A stretch of DNA of 40,552 bases from an uncultured Agathobacter sp. (lineage in GTDB: Bacteria; Bacillota; Clostridia; Lachnospirales; Lachnospiraceae). The position numbers and the translations under genes are program-made. The stretch lies in NCBI GenBank assembly GCA_934358675.1, contig CAKRKX010000010.1, forward strand, positions 1 to 40,552, written 5' to 3'. Numbering within the stretch: the first letter of the stretch is position 1; each line of letters starts with the position of its first letter. Positions 7,925 to 17,604 of this stretch are shown in pieces. Under the pieces are notes generated by a model that saw nothing but the letters and a program-made list of their open reading frames with translations, ran no database searches and was not told the origin of the DNA.

Positions 7925-9373
7925 ATGATGTTATCTGAAAAATTATATCCACAGAGAGTGTTTTACTATTTTGAACAGATTGCGGCGATCCCGCACGGAT
8001 CAAGAAATACAAAGGCAATCAGTGATTATCTTGTAAATTTTGCAAAGGAACATAACCTTACCTGGTATCAGGATGAGAGTAACAACGTTGTTATCGTTAA
8101 GGAAGCGTCGGAAGGATACGAGGCTGCCGAGCCGATCATCATTCAGGGACATATGGATATGGTCTGTGAGAAAGAAAAAGGCGTGGACATTGACTTTGAG
8201 AAAGACGGCTTAAAACTTTATGTGGACGGTGATTTCTTAAAGGCAGAGGGCACAACGCTCGGCGGAGATGATGGTATCGCAGTCGCTTATGCGCTTGCTT
8301 TGCTTGAGTCGGACGAGATCGCGCACCCGAAGCTTGAAGTTGTGATCACGGTGGATGAGGAGATTGGTATGCTCGGTGCGGATGCGATTGATCTGTCGAT
8401 GCTGACCGGACACACGATGTTAAATATTGACAGTGACGTGGAGGGAAGCTTCCTGACCGGATGTGCCGGCGGTATGGCGGTCAATGTGACTCTCCCGGTA
8501 AAACGTGTGACACAGAGTGGACGGAAAGTTTCCCTCACCGTAACCGGGCTTGAGGGCGGTCACTCCGGAAGTGAGATCGATAAGGAACACGGCAACGCCA
8601 ATATCCTGATGGGACGTGTGCTCCGCACCTTGTTTGAGGAGACCCCGTTTGGAATCATCTCACTTGCCGGTGGACTGAAAGACAACGCCATTCCAAGAGA
8701 ATGTGTGGCAGAACTTCTTGTCCCACAGGAAAATGTTAACCTTGTAAAAGAAATCGCTGACAATTTGAGCGCTGAGCTGAAAAAAGAATTTGTCGTTGCA
8801 GATCCGGCTGTTGTTGTGGAATTTGAGAATCTCGGCGAGGCGGAAGCGGACATTCTTGATTTCGCATCGGTCAGCCGTGTGATCTTCTACTTAAGAAGCG
8901 TACCGAACGGCGTGCAGAATATGAGCCAGGTAATGCATGGACTCGTTGAGACTTCCCTGAACCTTGGAATTATGGAATTGAAGGAAGATGCATTATATAC
9001 TGTCACTTCAATCCGAAGCAGTGTCGGCACACGCAAAGCTGATCTGTTGGATCGTGTGACCGGAGTTGTAGAGCTTTTAGGCGGAGAGGTCGAAGTGGAA
9101 GGCGATTATCCGGCATGGGAGTACAAGCAGGATTCCTCGCTTCGCCCACAGATTGCCAAAGTATATGAAAAACTTTACGGTAAGGAGCCGATGTTCGAGA
9201 CGATTCATGCCGGACTGGAATGCGGTCTGTTATCCGATAAGATCAAGGATCTTGACTGTGTATCCTTCGGACCGGACAATTTTGATATTCACACCCCGAA
9301 GGAGCGTCTCAGCATTTCCTCAACCGGACGAGTATGGGATTTCATCGTAGAATTCCTGCGTCAGGCAAAATAA
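7925..9373 (+). CDS. pepD: Aminoacyl-histidine dipeptidase (peptidase M20C, PepD type)
   Basis: A 482-residue di-zinc dipeptidase of the cytoplasm. Metal and catalytic motifs are visible: His76-x-Asp78 in QGHMDMVCEK, Asp115/Asp116 in TLGGDDGIA, and Glu145/Glu146 in VDEEIGMLG. GGHSGSEI near residues 217-224 marks the start of the dimerisation (lid) domain. The ribosome site AAGGAGG sits directly before tandem ATG codons at 7925 and 7928; either could be used. It acts in peptide recycling or nutrition. Confidence 0.93.
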   Translation: MMLSEKLYPQRVFYYFEQIAAIPHGSRNTKAISDYLVNFAKEHNLTWYQDESNNVVIVKEASEGYEAAEPIIIQGHMDMVCEKEKGVDIDFEKDGLKLYVDGDFLKAEGTTLGGDDGIAVAYALALLESDEIAHPKLEVVITVDEEIGMLGADAIDLSMLTGHTMLNIDSDVEGSFLTGCAGGMAVNVTLPVKRVTQSGRKVSLTVTGLEGGHSGSEIDKEHGNANILMGRVLRTLFEETPFGIISLAGGLKDNAIPRECVAELLVPQENVNLVKEIADNLSAELKKEFVVADPAVVVEFENLGEAEADILDFASVSRVIFYLRSVPNGVQNMSQVMHGLVETSLNLGIMELKEDALYTVTSIRSSVGTRKADLLDRVTGVVELLGGEVEVEGDYPAWEYKQDSSLRPQIAKVYEKLYGKEPMFETIHAGLECGLLSDKIKDLDCVSFGPDNFDIHTPKERLSISSTGRVWDFIVEFLRQAK

Positions 9374-9377
9374 GAAT

Positions 9378-10100
9378 ATGATGAGATTGGACAAATTCCT
9401 TGCGGATGCCGGACTTGGCACGCGCTCGGAAGTAAAAAAACAATTAAAAAGCGGTATTGTTTCGGTGAACGGAGCCGTCTGTAAACGACCGGAAGAGAAG
9501 ATTGATCCATCTAGGGATCTGATTGTCGTCGGCGGTAAGACGGTAGAATATGAGTTGAGTTCTTATTACCTGTTCTATAAGCCGGCAGGATGTGTTACCG
9601 CAAAATCCGACTCCATGCACCAAACGGTTATGGATTATTTCCCGGATCAGGTAAAGAAAGACTCTTCACCGGTCGGAAGACTGGATAAAGATACCGAAGG
9701 TCTTCTTATTATCACGAATGACGGTGCGCTCAATCATCATCTGATGAGCCCTGCGCACCATGTGAAAAAGATGTATTATGCGGTGTTGGATAAAGCAGTA
9801 CCAAGCGAAGCGGTTACGCTTTTTGCAGAAGGTGTTGACATCGGGGATGAAAAGTTGACACTCCCGGCAGAACTGGAAATTTTACCGGTGGAGACCGATG
9901 AAGCCGGTAATCCGGTCTATCACGCGAATCTTACGATTGCGGAAGGCCGTTTTCATCAGGTAAAGCGCATGTTCGAAGCGGTCGGATGTAATGTGGTCTA
10001 TCTGAAACGAGTTTCGCTCGGTGTGTTGACTCTCGGTGAATTAAAGCCGGGTGAATACCGCAAATTGACAGAAAATGAGATTGAGGCTTTGCGCAAGTAA
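9378..10100 (+). CDS. rsuA: RsuA-family 16S rRNA pseudouridine synthase
   Basis: A 240-residue stand-alone pseudouridine synthase. An N-terminal S4 RNA-binding domain (RLDKFLADAGLGTRSEVKK, residues 3-21) precedes the catalytic domain with the motif GRLDKDTEGLLI, whose Asp is the nucleophile. The sequence YLFYKPAGCVTA is typical of the RsuA/RluB/E/F branch. It most likely makes pseudouridine 516 in 16S rRNA, but specificity cannot be read from sequence alone. Tandem ATG codons (9378, 9381) lie four bases after pepD with only a weak ribosome site. Confidence 0.85.
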   Translation: MMRLDKFLADAGLGTRSEVKKQLKSGIVSVNGAVCKRPEEKIDPSRDLIVVGGKTVEYELSSYYLFYKPAGCVTAKSDSMHQTVMDYFPDQVKKDSSPVGRLDKDTEGLLIITNDGALNHHLMSPAHHVKKMYYAVLDKAVPSEAVTLFAEGVDIGDEKLTLPAELEILPVETDEAGNPVYHANLTIAEGRFHQVKRMFEAVGCNVVYLKRVSLGVLTLGELKPGEYRKLTENEIEALRK

Positions 10101-10115
10101 GCCTTTTTATAATAC

Positions 10116-10132
10116 ATCAGGCATTGCCTGAT
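10116..10132 (+). repeat. Hairpin in the ygiQ leader
   Basis: ATCAGGC (10116-10122), loop ATT and GCCTGAT (10126-10132) form a perfect 7-bp stem just upstream of the ygiQ ribosome site. No T-tract follows, so it is not an intrinsic terminator for the upstream gene. Its role is unknown. Confidence 0.4.
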
Positions 10133-10152
10133 ATTCGATGTAAGGAGAAACA

Positions 10153-12159
10153 ATGTACGAAGGTTATCTTCCAATTTCAAAACAGGATATGATCGATCGC
10201 GGGATTGAACAGCTTGACTTTGTCTATGTGTGCGGCGATGCCTATGTGGATCATCCATCGTTCGGTCATGCGATCATTGCACGTATTTTAGAATCACACG
10301 GTTATACAGTCGGAATCATCTCCCAGCCGGATTGGAAGGATGATGCGTCCATCTCGATCCTTGGCGTTCCACGCCTCGCTTTTATCGTGACCGCGGGCAA
10401 TATGGATTCGATGGTCAACCATTATTCCGTTTCAAAGAAGCGCAGAGCGATGGATTCCTACACACCGGGCGGCGTGATGGGCAAGCGTCCGGATTACGCC
10501 ACGGTCGTGTACTGCAACCTGATCCGCCATACTTATAAAAATACACCGATCGTCATCGGCGGAATCGAGGCAAGTCTGCGGCGCATGGCGCATTACGATT
10601 ACTGGTCAAACAAGGTTAAACGCTCGATTCTTCTTGATTCCGGAGCGGATCTTATCTCTTACGGAATGGGAGAGCGTAGCATCGTCGAGATTGCTGATTC
10701 ACTGAATGCCGGAATTGACATCAAGGATATCACGTTTATTGAGGGAACTGTTTTTAAGACGAAAAACCGTGACATCATCTACGATGCGATTGAACTTCCG
10801 GATTATGACGAGATCAAGGAAGATAAACGCAAATTTGCATCAAGTTTTTATACGCAGTATTGCAATACCGATCCTTTCTCCGGAAAACGACTGTTTGAGC
10901 CGTACGGCGGAACGACATTCGTTGTACAGAATCCGCCCGCAAAGCCTCTGAATCAGGATGAGATGGATGCAGTCTATGCACTGCCTTACATGCGAAATTA
11001 TCATCCGTCTTACGAAGAAGCAGGAGGTGTTCCTGCAATCCGTGAGATCAAATTCTCGCTGATCAGCAATCGCGGATGCTTCGGCGGCTGCAGTTTCTGT
11101 GCGTTGACATTCCATCAGGGAAGAATCATTCAGACGAGAAGCCACGAATCGATCATTGAGGAAGCGAAACTGATTACCGACGATCCAGACTTTAAGGGCT
11201 ATATTCACGATGTCGGAGGTCCGACTGCAAACTTCCGTGCCCCGGCATGCAGCAAGCAGATGACAAAGGGAGCCTGTCCAAAGAAGCAATGCCTTTTCCC
11301 GACACCTTGCAAGAACCTTGAAGTGGATCATAAGGATTATATTGCACTGCTTCGAAAATTACGTGAACTGCCTAAGGTTAAGAAGGTCTTTATCCGTTCG
11401 GGAATCCGTTTTGATTATCTGATGTATGACAAAGACCGAACTTTCCTTCGTGAGCTTTGCGAGCATCATGTAAGCGGTCAGCTTAAGGTGGCACCGGAAC
11501 ATATCAGTAATGCGGTATTACAGAAGCTTGGAAAACCGAGCGTGGAAGTGTACAACAGCTTCGTGAAGGCTTACAAGGATATGAATAAGAAGATCGGTAA
11601 GGAACAGTACCTCGTGCCGTACCTGATGTCTTCGCATCCGGGTTCAACCCTGAAGGAAGCAATCGAACTTGCAGAGTATCTGCGCGACCTTGGTTATATG
11701 CCGGAGCAGGTACAGGATTTCTATCCGACACCGTCGACGATCTCAACCTGTATGTATTACACAGGACTCGATCCGCGAACAATGGAATCGGTCTATGTTG
11801 CGACAAATCCGCATGAAAAAGCGATGCAGCGGGCATTGATCCAGTACCGCAACCCGAAAAACTATGATCTGGTGCATGAAGCGCTGGTAAAAGCCGGACG
11901 TGAGGATTTGATCGGTTTTGATAAGCATTGTCTCATCCGCCCGCGCAAGTTTCATTCTTCAAGCGGATACGGACAGGGAACCGGAAAGAATGCTTCCGGT
12001 AAAAATTCAAAGAATTCCGGCAACAGGAATCAATCTTCAAGAAATGGCGGCAATAAATATGCAGCTTCTGGCAAAAACGTGCCGAAGAACGGTTCAACAA
12101 AGAACAATGCTGCAAAAACCAAGAAAAAGACGATACGAAATATTCATAAAAAGAAGTAA
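10153..12159 (+). CDS. ygiQ: YgiQ family radical SAM protein
   Basis: A 668-residue protein of the YgiQ family. The N-terminal domain (about 1-290) contains the conserved segment [19 protein letters not shown]. The radical SAM cluster motif is Cys309-x3-Cys313-x2-Cys316 in [35 protein letters not shown] lies near the end of the enzyme core. The last 60 or so residues are a basic, Asn/Gly/Ser/Lys-rich tail that looks disordered and RNA-binding-like. The biochemical reaction of this family is not established. It is followed by an RNA pseudouridine synthase 12 bases downstream. Confidence 0.9.
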   Translation: MYEGYLPISKQDMIDRGIEQLDFVYVCGDAYVDHPSFGHAIIARILESHGYTVGIISQPDWKDDASISILGVPRLAFIVTAGNMDSMVNHYSVSKKRRAMDSYTPGGVMGKRPDYATVVYCNLIRHTYKNTPIVIGGIEASLRRMAHYDYWSNKVKRSILLDSGADLISYGMGERSIVEIADSLNAGIDIKDITFIEGTVFKTKNRDIIYDAIELPDYDEIKEDKRKFASSFYTQYCNTDPFSGKRLFEPYGGTTFVVQNPPAKPLNQDEMDAVYALPYMRNYHPSYEEAGGVPAIREIKFSLISNRGCFGGCSFCALTFHQGRIIQTRSHESIIEEAKLITDDPDFKGYIHDVGGPTANFRAPACSKQMTKGACPKKQCLFPTPCKNLEVDHKDYIALLRKLRELPKVKKVFIRSGIRFDYLMYDKDRTFLRELCEHHVSGQLKVAPEHISNAVLQKLGKPSVEVYNSFVKAYKDMNKKIGKEQYLVPYLMSSHPGSTLKEAIELAEYLRDLGYMPEQVQDFYPTPSTISTCMYYTGLDPRTMESVYVATNPHEKAMQRALIQYRNPKNYDLVHEALVKAGREDLIGFDKHCLIRPRKFHSSSGYGQGTGKNASGKNSKNSGNRNQSSRNGGNKYAASGKNVPKNGSTKNNAAKTKKKTIRNIHKKK

Positions 12160-12171
12160 AACGAATTTATC

Positions 12172-13128
12172 ATGAGAGAATTTATCATCGGAGAGAACGA
12201 GGCCGGACAACGCCTTGACAAATATTTAAAGAAAATCCTGCCGAACGCATCCACCGGTTTCCTGTACAAGATGCTCAGGAAGAAGAACATCACCTGTAAC
12301 AAGGCAAAGATGACCGGCAAGGAACAGTTGAAAAAGGGCGATAAGGTTCAGGTATTCTTCAGCGAGGAGACGATCACGAAGTTTATGCAGGACCCTGAAG
12401 TGCTGAAAGCAGAATATGAGCAGCTGAAAGCACTTCCAATGAAGGGGCTTCGTGTGGTTTATGAAGATGCGGATATTCTGATCGCGGACAAGCCGTACAA
12501 CATGCTTTCACAGAAGGCGAAGGATACTGATCTGTCTGCCAACGAATATCTGCTCGGGTACCTGATCCGTTCGGGAAGCCTTGAACTTGAAGGCTTCGCA
12601 AGCTTTCGCCCCTCTGTCTGTAACCGTCTTGACCGTAACACGACAGGGCTGCTTCTTATGGGCAAAAGCCTAAGCGGTTCCCAGACACTTTCTCAGATGT
12701 TGAAGGAGCGCACGATCCGGAAATTCTATCGTGCTCTGGTTGTCGGAGAAGTGAAGGAACCGGCGCACTTATCCGGATACCTGAAAAAGGATGAAAAGAC
12801 CAATCAGGTGAAAATTTTGGAAAAGGAAGCGGAGGACGCTTCCTATATTGAGACGGCATATGAACCGATTTCTGTAAAGAATCATGTAACGGAACTTGAG
12901 ATTCATCTGATCACCGGACGGACGCACCAGATCCGCGCACACCTTGCGTCGATCGGACATCCGATCATCGGGGATATGAAATACGGGGATGCAGACATAA
13001 ATCACGTATATTATGAGTCGGATCATGTGACACATCAACTTCTTCATGCTTACCGGCTGGAGTTTCCGGATGGGCGCATTTTTACGACACCGACACCGGA
13101 TGTGTTTGCACAGATTATGAAGGGATAG
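12172..13128 (+). CDS. RluA-family (RluC/RluD-like) pseudouridine synthase
   Basis: A 318-residue protein. An N-terminal S4 domain (about 12-65) is joined to an RluA-type catalytic domain with the motif CNRLDRNTTGLLLMGKS; the nucleophile is Asp154. HLITGRTHQIRAHLASIGHPIIGD is the conserved C-terminal block. The long, Lys-rich region around 70-90 and lack of the usual HRLDKxTSG form suggest the anaerobe-specific RluC-like subgroup. It differs from the second RluA-type gene at 33609. The ribosome site is poor, so translation may depend on ygiQ. Confidence 0.88.
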   Translation: MREFIIGENEAGQRLDKYLKKILPNASTGFLYKMLRKKNITCNKAKMTGKEQLKKGDKVQVFFSEETITKFMQDPEVLKAEYEQLKALPMKGLRVVYEDADILIADKPYNMLSQKAKDTDLSANEYLLGYLIRSGSLELEGFASFRPSVCNRLDRNTTGLLLMGKSLSGSQTLSQMLKERTIRKFYRALVVGEVKEPAHLSGYLKKDEKTNQVKILEKEAEDASYIETAYEPISVKNHVTELEIHLITGRTHQIRAHLASIGHPIIGDMKYGDADINHVYYESDHVTHQLLHAYRLEFPDGRIFTTPTPDVFAQIMKG

Positions 13129-13133
13129 ACAGT

Positions 13134-13667
13134 ATGCCGACATGGAATTCGAGAGGTCTTCGAGGTTCTACTTTAGAAGATATGCTCAACCGGACAAACG
13201 AAAAATATCTGGCGAACGGACTCGCGTTAATCCAGAAGATTCCGACTCCGATCACGCCGATTGATATTGATAAACAGTCGCGCCATATTACACTTGCGTA
13301 CTTTGATCAGAAGAGTACGGTTGATTATATCGGCGCTGTACAGGGAATTCCGGTCTGTTTTGATGCAAAAGAATGCAATACCGACACATTTCCGCTTGCG
13401 AATATACACGAGCATCAGGTTGCTTTCATGGATGCATTTGAAAAGCAGGACGGTATTTCCTTTATTCTGATTTCCTACACGCACAGAGATCAGTTTTATT
13501 ACTTAAGATTCGCAGAATTAAAGCGTTTCTGGGAGAGAGCCAAGGAGGGCGGACGCAAAAGCTTCCGGCTTGAGGAACTTGATCCGGACTACTTTTTACC
13601 GGAAGTCTCCGGCGTGCTAGTGCCGTATCTGAATGCTTTGCAAAAGGATCTTGCATCGAGGGATTGA
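13134..13667 (+). CDS. recU: Holliday junction resolvase RecU
   Basis: A 177-residue nuclease that cleaves four-way junctions in recombination. The N-terminal WNSRGLRGSTLEDMLNRTNEKYL matches the RecU start seen in Bacillus. The catalytic stretch STVDYIGAVQGIPVCFDAKE contains Asp64 and the Asp77-x-Lys79 pair; Bacillus has Glu in place of Asp77. FPLANIHEHQVAFM and GRKSF are further RecU blocks. It is shorter than Bacillus RecU (about 206) because it lacks the disordered N-terminal extension. It is not next to a penicillin-binding-protein gene as in Bacillus. Its stop overlaps the -35 box of the his promoter. Confidence 0.9.
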   Translation: MPTWNSRGLRGSTLEDMLNRTNEKYLANGLALIQKIPTPITPIDIDKQSRHITLAYFDQKSTVDYIGAVQGIPVCFDAKECNTDTFPLANIHEHQVAFMDAFEKQDGISFILISYTHRDQFYYLRFAELKRFWERAKEGGRKSFRLEELDPDYFLPEVSGVLVPYLNALQKDLASRD

Positions 13668-13692
13668 CATTTTATCCGTTTTCCAATATAAT
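13664..13692 (+). promoter_or_regulatory. sigma-A promoter of the his operon
   Basis: TTGACA (13664-13669) overlaps the recU stop. A 17-base spacer leads to TATAAT (13687-13692). Both boxes are full consensus, so this is a strong promoter. Confidence 0.85.
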
Positions 13693-13844
13693 AGCGTTGT
13701 TTTTATATGCTACCAAATTATCACGGTATCACTTTACCACAATAAAGTGTTGCAAATATATTGCCATAAATGAAATATATCCAAGGTAGCTGGTTTTGAA
13801 GTCATTCAATGGACGGACATTCATAAGTAAGAGAGGTTTATCGT
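13693..13844 (+). promoter_or_regulatory. Long 5' leader of hisZ with hairpin and short open frame
   Basis: About 145 untranslated bases separate the promoter from hisZ. They hold a perfect 7-bp stem CACTTTA/TAAAGTG (13730-13736 with 13743-13749, loop of six), a distant 6-bp pairing GCTACC (13709-13714) with GGTAGC (13785-13790), and a 12-codon open frame ATG 13707 to TAA 13745 (MLPNYHGITLPQ). The frame lacks a ribosome site and starts about 8 bases after the expected transcript start. No T-box sequence and no intrinsic terminator were found. Regulation through this leader is plausible but unproven. Confidence 0.4.
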
Positions 13845-15041
13845 ATGAAAGATCAAATGTTACATACGCCTGACGGTGTGCGGGATATTTATAATGGAGA
13901 ATGCAAGCAGAAGCTTTTATTACAGGATCGGCTTCATGAAGTGTTGGAGCGTTACGGATACAGAGATATCCAGACCCCGACATTCGAATTTTTCAATATT
14001 TTCGGAAAAGAGATCGGAACGACACCTTCGCGTGATCTGTACAAATTCTTTGACAAGGACGGCGAGACTCTGGTGCTTCGCCCGGATTTTACGCCTTCGG
14101 TTGCAAGAAGTGCGGTAAAATACTTCAGTGAGGAAGATGTTCCGGTAAAACTTTGTTATATGGGAAACACTTTCATCAATTCATCTTCTTATCAGGGAAG
14201 ATTAAAGGAGACCACGCAGTGCGGTGTCGAGCTGATCGGTGATGGAACCGTTGCTGCCGATGCGGAGATCCTTGCAATGGTTGTTGATTCCATGAAGGCA
14301 AGCGGACTCAAAGAATTTCAGATTTCCGTCGGTCACGCAAGATTCTTTGCCGGACTGGTTCAGTCTGCCGGACTCACGGAGGAAGAAACGCTCGAACTTC
14401 GCGAACTGTTAAACAATAAGAATTTCTTCGGTGTCGAGGAATTTCTTGAAACACTGGATTTAGAGGACAACTTAAAAAAGTTATTTGAACTTCTCGGAAG
14501 TTTCGAGACGAAAGAGGAGGAACTCAGCAAGGCGAAAGAACTTGCAGCTTCTTATCCGGTCATCTTATCCGCGATCACGGATCTTGAGACTTTGGGAGAA
14601 TATTTAAAATTATACGGAATCGAGAAATATATTTCTTTCGAGCTCGGTATCATCAGCAATTATCAGTATTATACCGGCATTCTGTTCTACGGATACACGT
14701 TCGGAACCGGAGAGCCTGTTGTAAAAGGCGGACGTTATGACAGCCTTCTGGCATCTTTCGGCAAGGGTACGCCGGCGATCGGTTTTGCAATCGTTGTAGA
14801 TCAGCTTTTAGCAGCCATCCAGAGACAGAAGATCACACTGACTTCACCGGACTACAATGTGCTTTTTGTTTTTGCGGAGAGCAAGATCGCCGATGCAGTC
14901 AAGAAAGCTGCGGAGCTTCGCGGACAGGGACTCAATGTCGCTTTGATCCCGATGAATCCGGCACACGACAAAGCATATTATCTGGAATATGCACAGCAGA
15001 ACCGTTACGCAAAAGTAGAATGGATGGATGGTGACAAATAA
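13845..15041 (+). CDS. hisZ: ATP phosphoribosyltransferase regulatory subunit HisZ
   Basis: A 398-residue paralogue of histidyl-tRNA synthetase that lacks aminoacylation ability and forms the regulatory partner of short-form HisG. Class II synthetase features remain: [21 protein letters not shown] at the start, [10 protein letters not shown] (motif 2 region, about 84-93) and [23 protein letters not shown] (motif 3 region, about 290-312). It has no anticodon-binding domain of full length. It starts the his operon with GAGAGG as ribosome site. Its TAA shares one base with the hisG ATG. Confidence 0.93.
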   Translation: MKDQMLHTPDGVRDIYNGECKQKLLLQDRLHEVLERYGYRDIQTPTFEFFNIFGKEIGTTPSRDLYKFFDKDGETLVLRPDFTPSVARSAVKYFSEEDVPVKLCYMGNTFINSSSYQGRLKETTQCGVELIGDGTVAADAEILAMVVDSMKASGLKEFQISVGHARFFAGLVQSAGLTEEETLELRELLNNKNFFGVEEFLETLDLEDNLKKLFELLGSFETKEEELSKAKELAASYPVILSAITDLETLGEYLKLYGIEKYISFELGIISNYQYYTGILFYGYTFGTGEPVVKGGRYDSLLASFGKGTPAIGFAIVVDQLLAAIQRQKITLTSPDYNVLFVFAESKIADAVKKAAELRGQGLNVALIPMNPAHDKAYYLEYAQQNRYAKVEWMDGDK

Positions 15042-15688
15042 TGGAAGAGAAGAGATATCTGACCTTTGCGCTCGGCAAGGGACGTTTGGCAAAAAAGACA
15101 CTGGAACTGTTTGAACAGATCGGAATTACCTGTGAAAAGATCAAGGATCCGGACACGAGAAAGCTGATCTTTGTGAATGAAGAGTTAAAACTTCGCTTTT
15201 TCCTCGCAAAGGGACCGGATGTGCCGACTTATGTGGAGTACGGCGCTGCCGACATCGGAATCGTCGGCAAAGACACGATCCTTGAGGAGGCTCGCAACAT
15301 TTATGAAGTGCTTGATCTCGGATTCGGAAAATGCAGAATGTGCGTCTGCGGACCGGAGAGTGCCAAAGATCTGCTTTTGCATCATGAGCAGATTCGCGTT
15401 GCCACAAAGTATCCTCGCATCGCAAGAGACTATTTCTACAACAAGAAGCACCAGACCGTAGAGATCATCAAACTCAACGGTTCGATCGAACTTGCACCGA
15501 TTGTTGGACTTTCCGAGGTTATTTGTGATATTGTAGAGACAGGCACAACGTTAAAGGAGAACGGACTGACAGTTCTTGAGGAAGTATGTCCGCTGTCTGC
15601 GCGTGTGGTGGTCAATCAGGTCAGCATGAAGATGGAAAATGAGCGTATCACGAAACTGATCCGTGATTTAAAGACTGTGATTCAGTAG
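15041..15688 (+). CDS. hisG: ATP phosphoribosyltransferase catalytic subunit, short form
   Basis: Catalyses the first committed step of histidine synthesis, joining ATP and PRPP. At 215 residues it lacks the C-terminal ACT-like regulatory domain of long HisG, which explains the need for HisZ just upstream. [17 protein letters not shown] at the N terminus and [13 protein letters not shown] (about 165-177), the PRPP loop, are diagnostic. It overlaps hisZ by one base (TAATG), implying coupled translation of the two subunits. Confidence 0.96.
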   Translation: MEEKRYLTFALGKGRLAKKTLELFEQIGITCEKIKDPDTRKLIFVNEELKLRFFLAKGPDVPTYVEYGAADIGIVGKDTILEEARNIYEVLDLGFGKCRMCVCGPESAKDLLLHHEQIRVATKYPRIARDYFYNKKHQTVEIIKLNGSIELAPIVGLSEVICDIVETGTTLKENGLTVLEEVCPLSARVVVNQVSMKMENERITKLIRDLKTVIQ

Positions 15689-15700
15689 AGGAGGAAGAAA

Positions 15701-16996
15701 ATGAGAATTCTGAAACTTACAGAAGAAACACAAAAAGATATATTAGAGAACCTGTTAAAGAGAAGCCCGAATAATTACGGAGAGTTCGAAGGCCGCGTGA
15801 ATGCGATCATCGAGGAAGTCCGTGCAAAGCGTGACGAAGCAGTCTTCTCTTATACAAAGCAGTTTGATGGGGCAGATATCAACGCCGATAATATATTAGT
15901 AACAGAGGATGAGATTAAGGAAGCCTATGAACTTGTGGATGAGACATTGCTTTCCGTTATCCGCAAATCCTTAGTAAACATTAAGAAGTATCATGAAAAG
16001 CAGCTTCCGAACTCCTGGTTTACCACAGAGGACGGTGTGATCCTCGGTCAGAAAGTGACTGCACTTGAGACTGCCGGTGTGTATGTTCCGGGCGGTAAAG
16101 CTGTCTATCCGTCATCGGTGCTGATGAACGTTCTTCCTGCAAAAGTTGCAGGCGTTGACCGTATCGTGATGTGTACACCTCCGGGTAAGGACGGCAAAGT
16201 TTATCCTTCCACTTTAGTTGCGGCAAAGGAAGCCGGTGTCGATGAAATCTACAAAGTCGGCGGCGCGCAGGCGATCGCTGCGATGGCATTCGGAACAGAG
16301 AGTGTGCCGAAAGTTGACAAAATCGTCGGACCGGGTAACATTTATGTTGCTCTGGCGAAAAAGGCCGTATTCGGTTATGTCAGCATCGATTCGATCGCAG
16401 GTCCGAGCGAGATTCTTGTTCTTGCTGATGAGACAGCCAATCCGCGCTATGTGGCAGCCGATCTTCTGTCACAGGCAGAGCATGACGAGATGGCATCCGC
16501 AATCTTAATTACTACAAGTCAGAAGCTTGCCGAAGAAGTATCTGCGGAAGTGGACGGATTCGTTACCGAACTTTCCAGAAAAGAGATCATCCAGAAGTCT
16601 TTGGACAATTACGGATATATTCTGGTTGCCGATACTATGGACGAAGCGATCGCAACAGTCAATGAGATTGCATCCGAACATATGGAGATCGTCACCAGAG
16701 ATCCATTCCACGTTATGACGAAGATCCGCAACGCCGGAGCTATCTTTATCGGTGAGTATTCATCCGAGCCGCTCGGCGATTATTTTGCAGGACCGAACCA
16801 TGTGCTTCCGACCAACGGTACCGCGAAGTTCTTCTCCGCACTGTCGGTTGACGATTTCATCAAGAAATCAAGCATTATTTCATACTCGCGTGAAGCACTT
16901 CAGAAAGTACATAAAGACATTGAACAGTTTGCGGAATGTGAGAAATTGACGGCACATGCCAATTCCATCCGTGTTCGTTTCGAGAACGAAGAATAA
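15701..16996 (+). CDS. hisD: Histidinol dehydrogenase
   Basis: A 431-residue zinc enzyme for the last two steps of histidine synthesis (histidinol to histidine with NAD). The blocks YVPGGKAVYPSSVLMN, KVGGAQAIAAMAFGT, IVGPGNIYVALAKK, IDSIAGPSEILVLAD and SQAEHDEMA, with the zinc-binding Gln/His, are all present, as is GPNHVLPTNGTA. The ribosome site GAGGAGG is strong. The gene lies 12 bases after hisG. Confidence 0.97.
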   Translation: MRILKLTEETQKDILENLLKRSPNNYGEFEGRVNAIIEEVRAKRDEAVFSYTKQFDGADINADNILVTEDEIKEAYELVDETLLSVIRKSLVNIKKYHEKQLPNSWFTTEDGVILGQKVTALETAGVYVPGGKAVYPSSVLMNVLPAKVAGVDRIVMCTPPGKDGKVYPSTLVAAKEAGVDEIYKVGGAQAIAAMAFGTESVPKVDKIVGPGNIYVALAKKAVFGYVSIDSIAGPSEILVLADETANPRYVAADLLSQAEHDEMASAILITTSQKLAEEVSAEVDGFVTELSRKEIIQKSLDNYGYILVADTMDEAIATVNEIASEHMEIVTRDPFHVMTKIRNAGAIFIGEYSSEPLGDYFAGPNHVLPTNGTAKFFSALSVDDFIKKSSIISYSREALQKVHKDIEQFAECEKLTAHANSIRVRFENEE

Positions 16997-17013
16997 AGAA
17001 AGAGGGGGTTTTT

Positions 17014-17604
17014 ATGTCAGAAAGAATTGCTCAGTTACAACGTAAAACAAAAGAAACGGATATTCAGGTAAAACTGAACTTAGATGGTTCCGGTAACTCC
17101 GTAATCAATACCGGGATTGGTTTCTTCAATCATATGCTGGAAGGTTTTTCCAAGCACGGCTTTTTTGACTTAAACTTAAACTGTGAAGGTGACCTTGCAG
17201 TGGACTGTCATCACACGATCGAGGACTGTGGAATCGTTCTGGGTAACGCAATCCGCGAGGCGCTTGGTGACAAGAGCGGCATCAAACGTTTCGGAAGCTG
17301 TATTCTGCCGATGGATGAATCACTTGTGCTTTGCGCGATTGATCTGTCGGGACGCCCGTATCTCGTATTTGACGGAGAATTTACAACGGAGAAGATCGGT
17401 TATATGGATACCGAGATGGTGAAAGAGTTCTTCTATGCGATCTCTTATTCTGCCGGAATGAACCTGCATATCAAGGTTCTGACTCCGGGCAATAATCATC
17501 ATATGGCAGAAGCAATGTTTAAGGCTTTTGCGCGTGCACTGGATGAAGCGGTGTCACACGACCCCAGAGTTCAGGGGATTCTATCGACGAAAGGAAGTCT
17601 GTAA
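17014..17604 (+). CDS. hisB: Imidazoleglycerol-phosphate dehydratase
   Basis: A 196-residue single-function IGPD, without the phosphatase half found in enterobacterial HisB. It converts imidazoleglycerol phosphate to imidazoleacetol phosphate. Metal-binding repeats are visible as [31 protein letters not shown] and [18 protein letters not shown] run of five G residues in AGAGGGGG forms the ribosome site. The TAA shares a base with the next start (TAATG). Confidence 0.97.
   Translation: MSERIAQLQRKTKETDIQVKLNLDGSGNSVINTGIGFFNHMLEGFSKHGFFDLNLNCEGDLAVDCHHTIEDCGIVLGNAIREALGDKSGIKRFGSCILPMDESLVLCAIDLSGRPYLVFDGEFTTEKIGYMDTEMVKEFFYAISYSAGMNLHIKVLTPGNNHHMAEAMFKAFARALDEAVSHDPRVQGILSTKGSL

Noticed and set aside
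10101..10152. Promoter for ygiQ at TATAAT 10108-10113
   Set aside because: No -35 box at acceptable spacing and no extended -10.
13693..13844. T-box riboswitch before hisZ
   Set aside because: No T-box sequence, no specifier loop and no terminator/antiterminator pair could be found.
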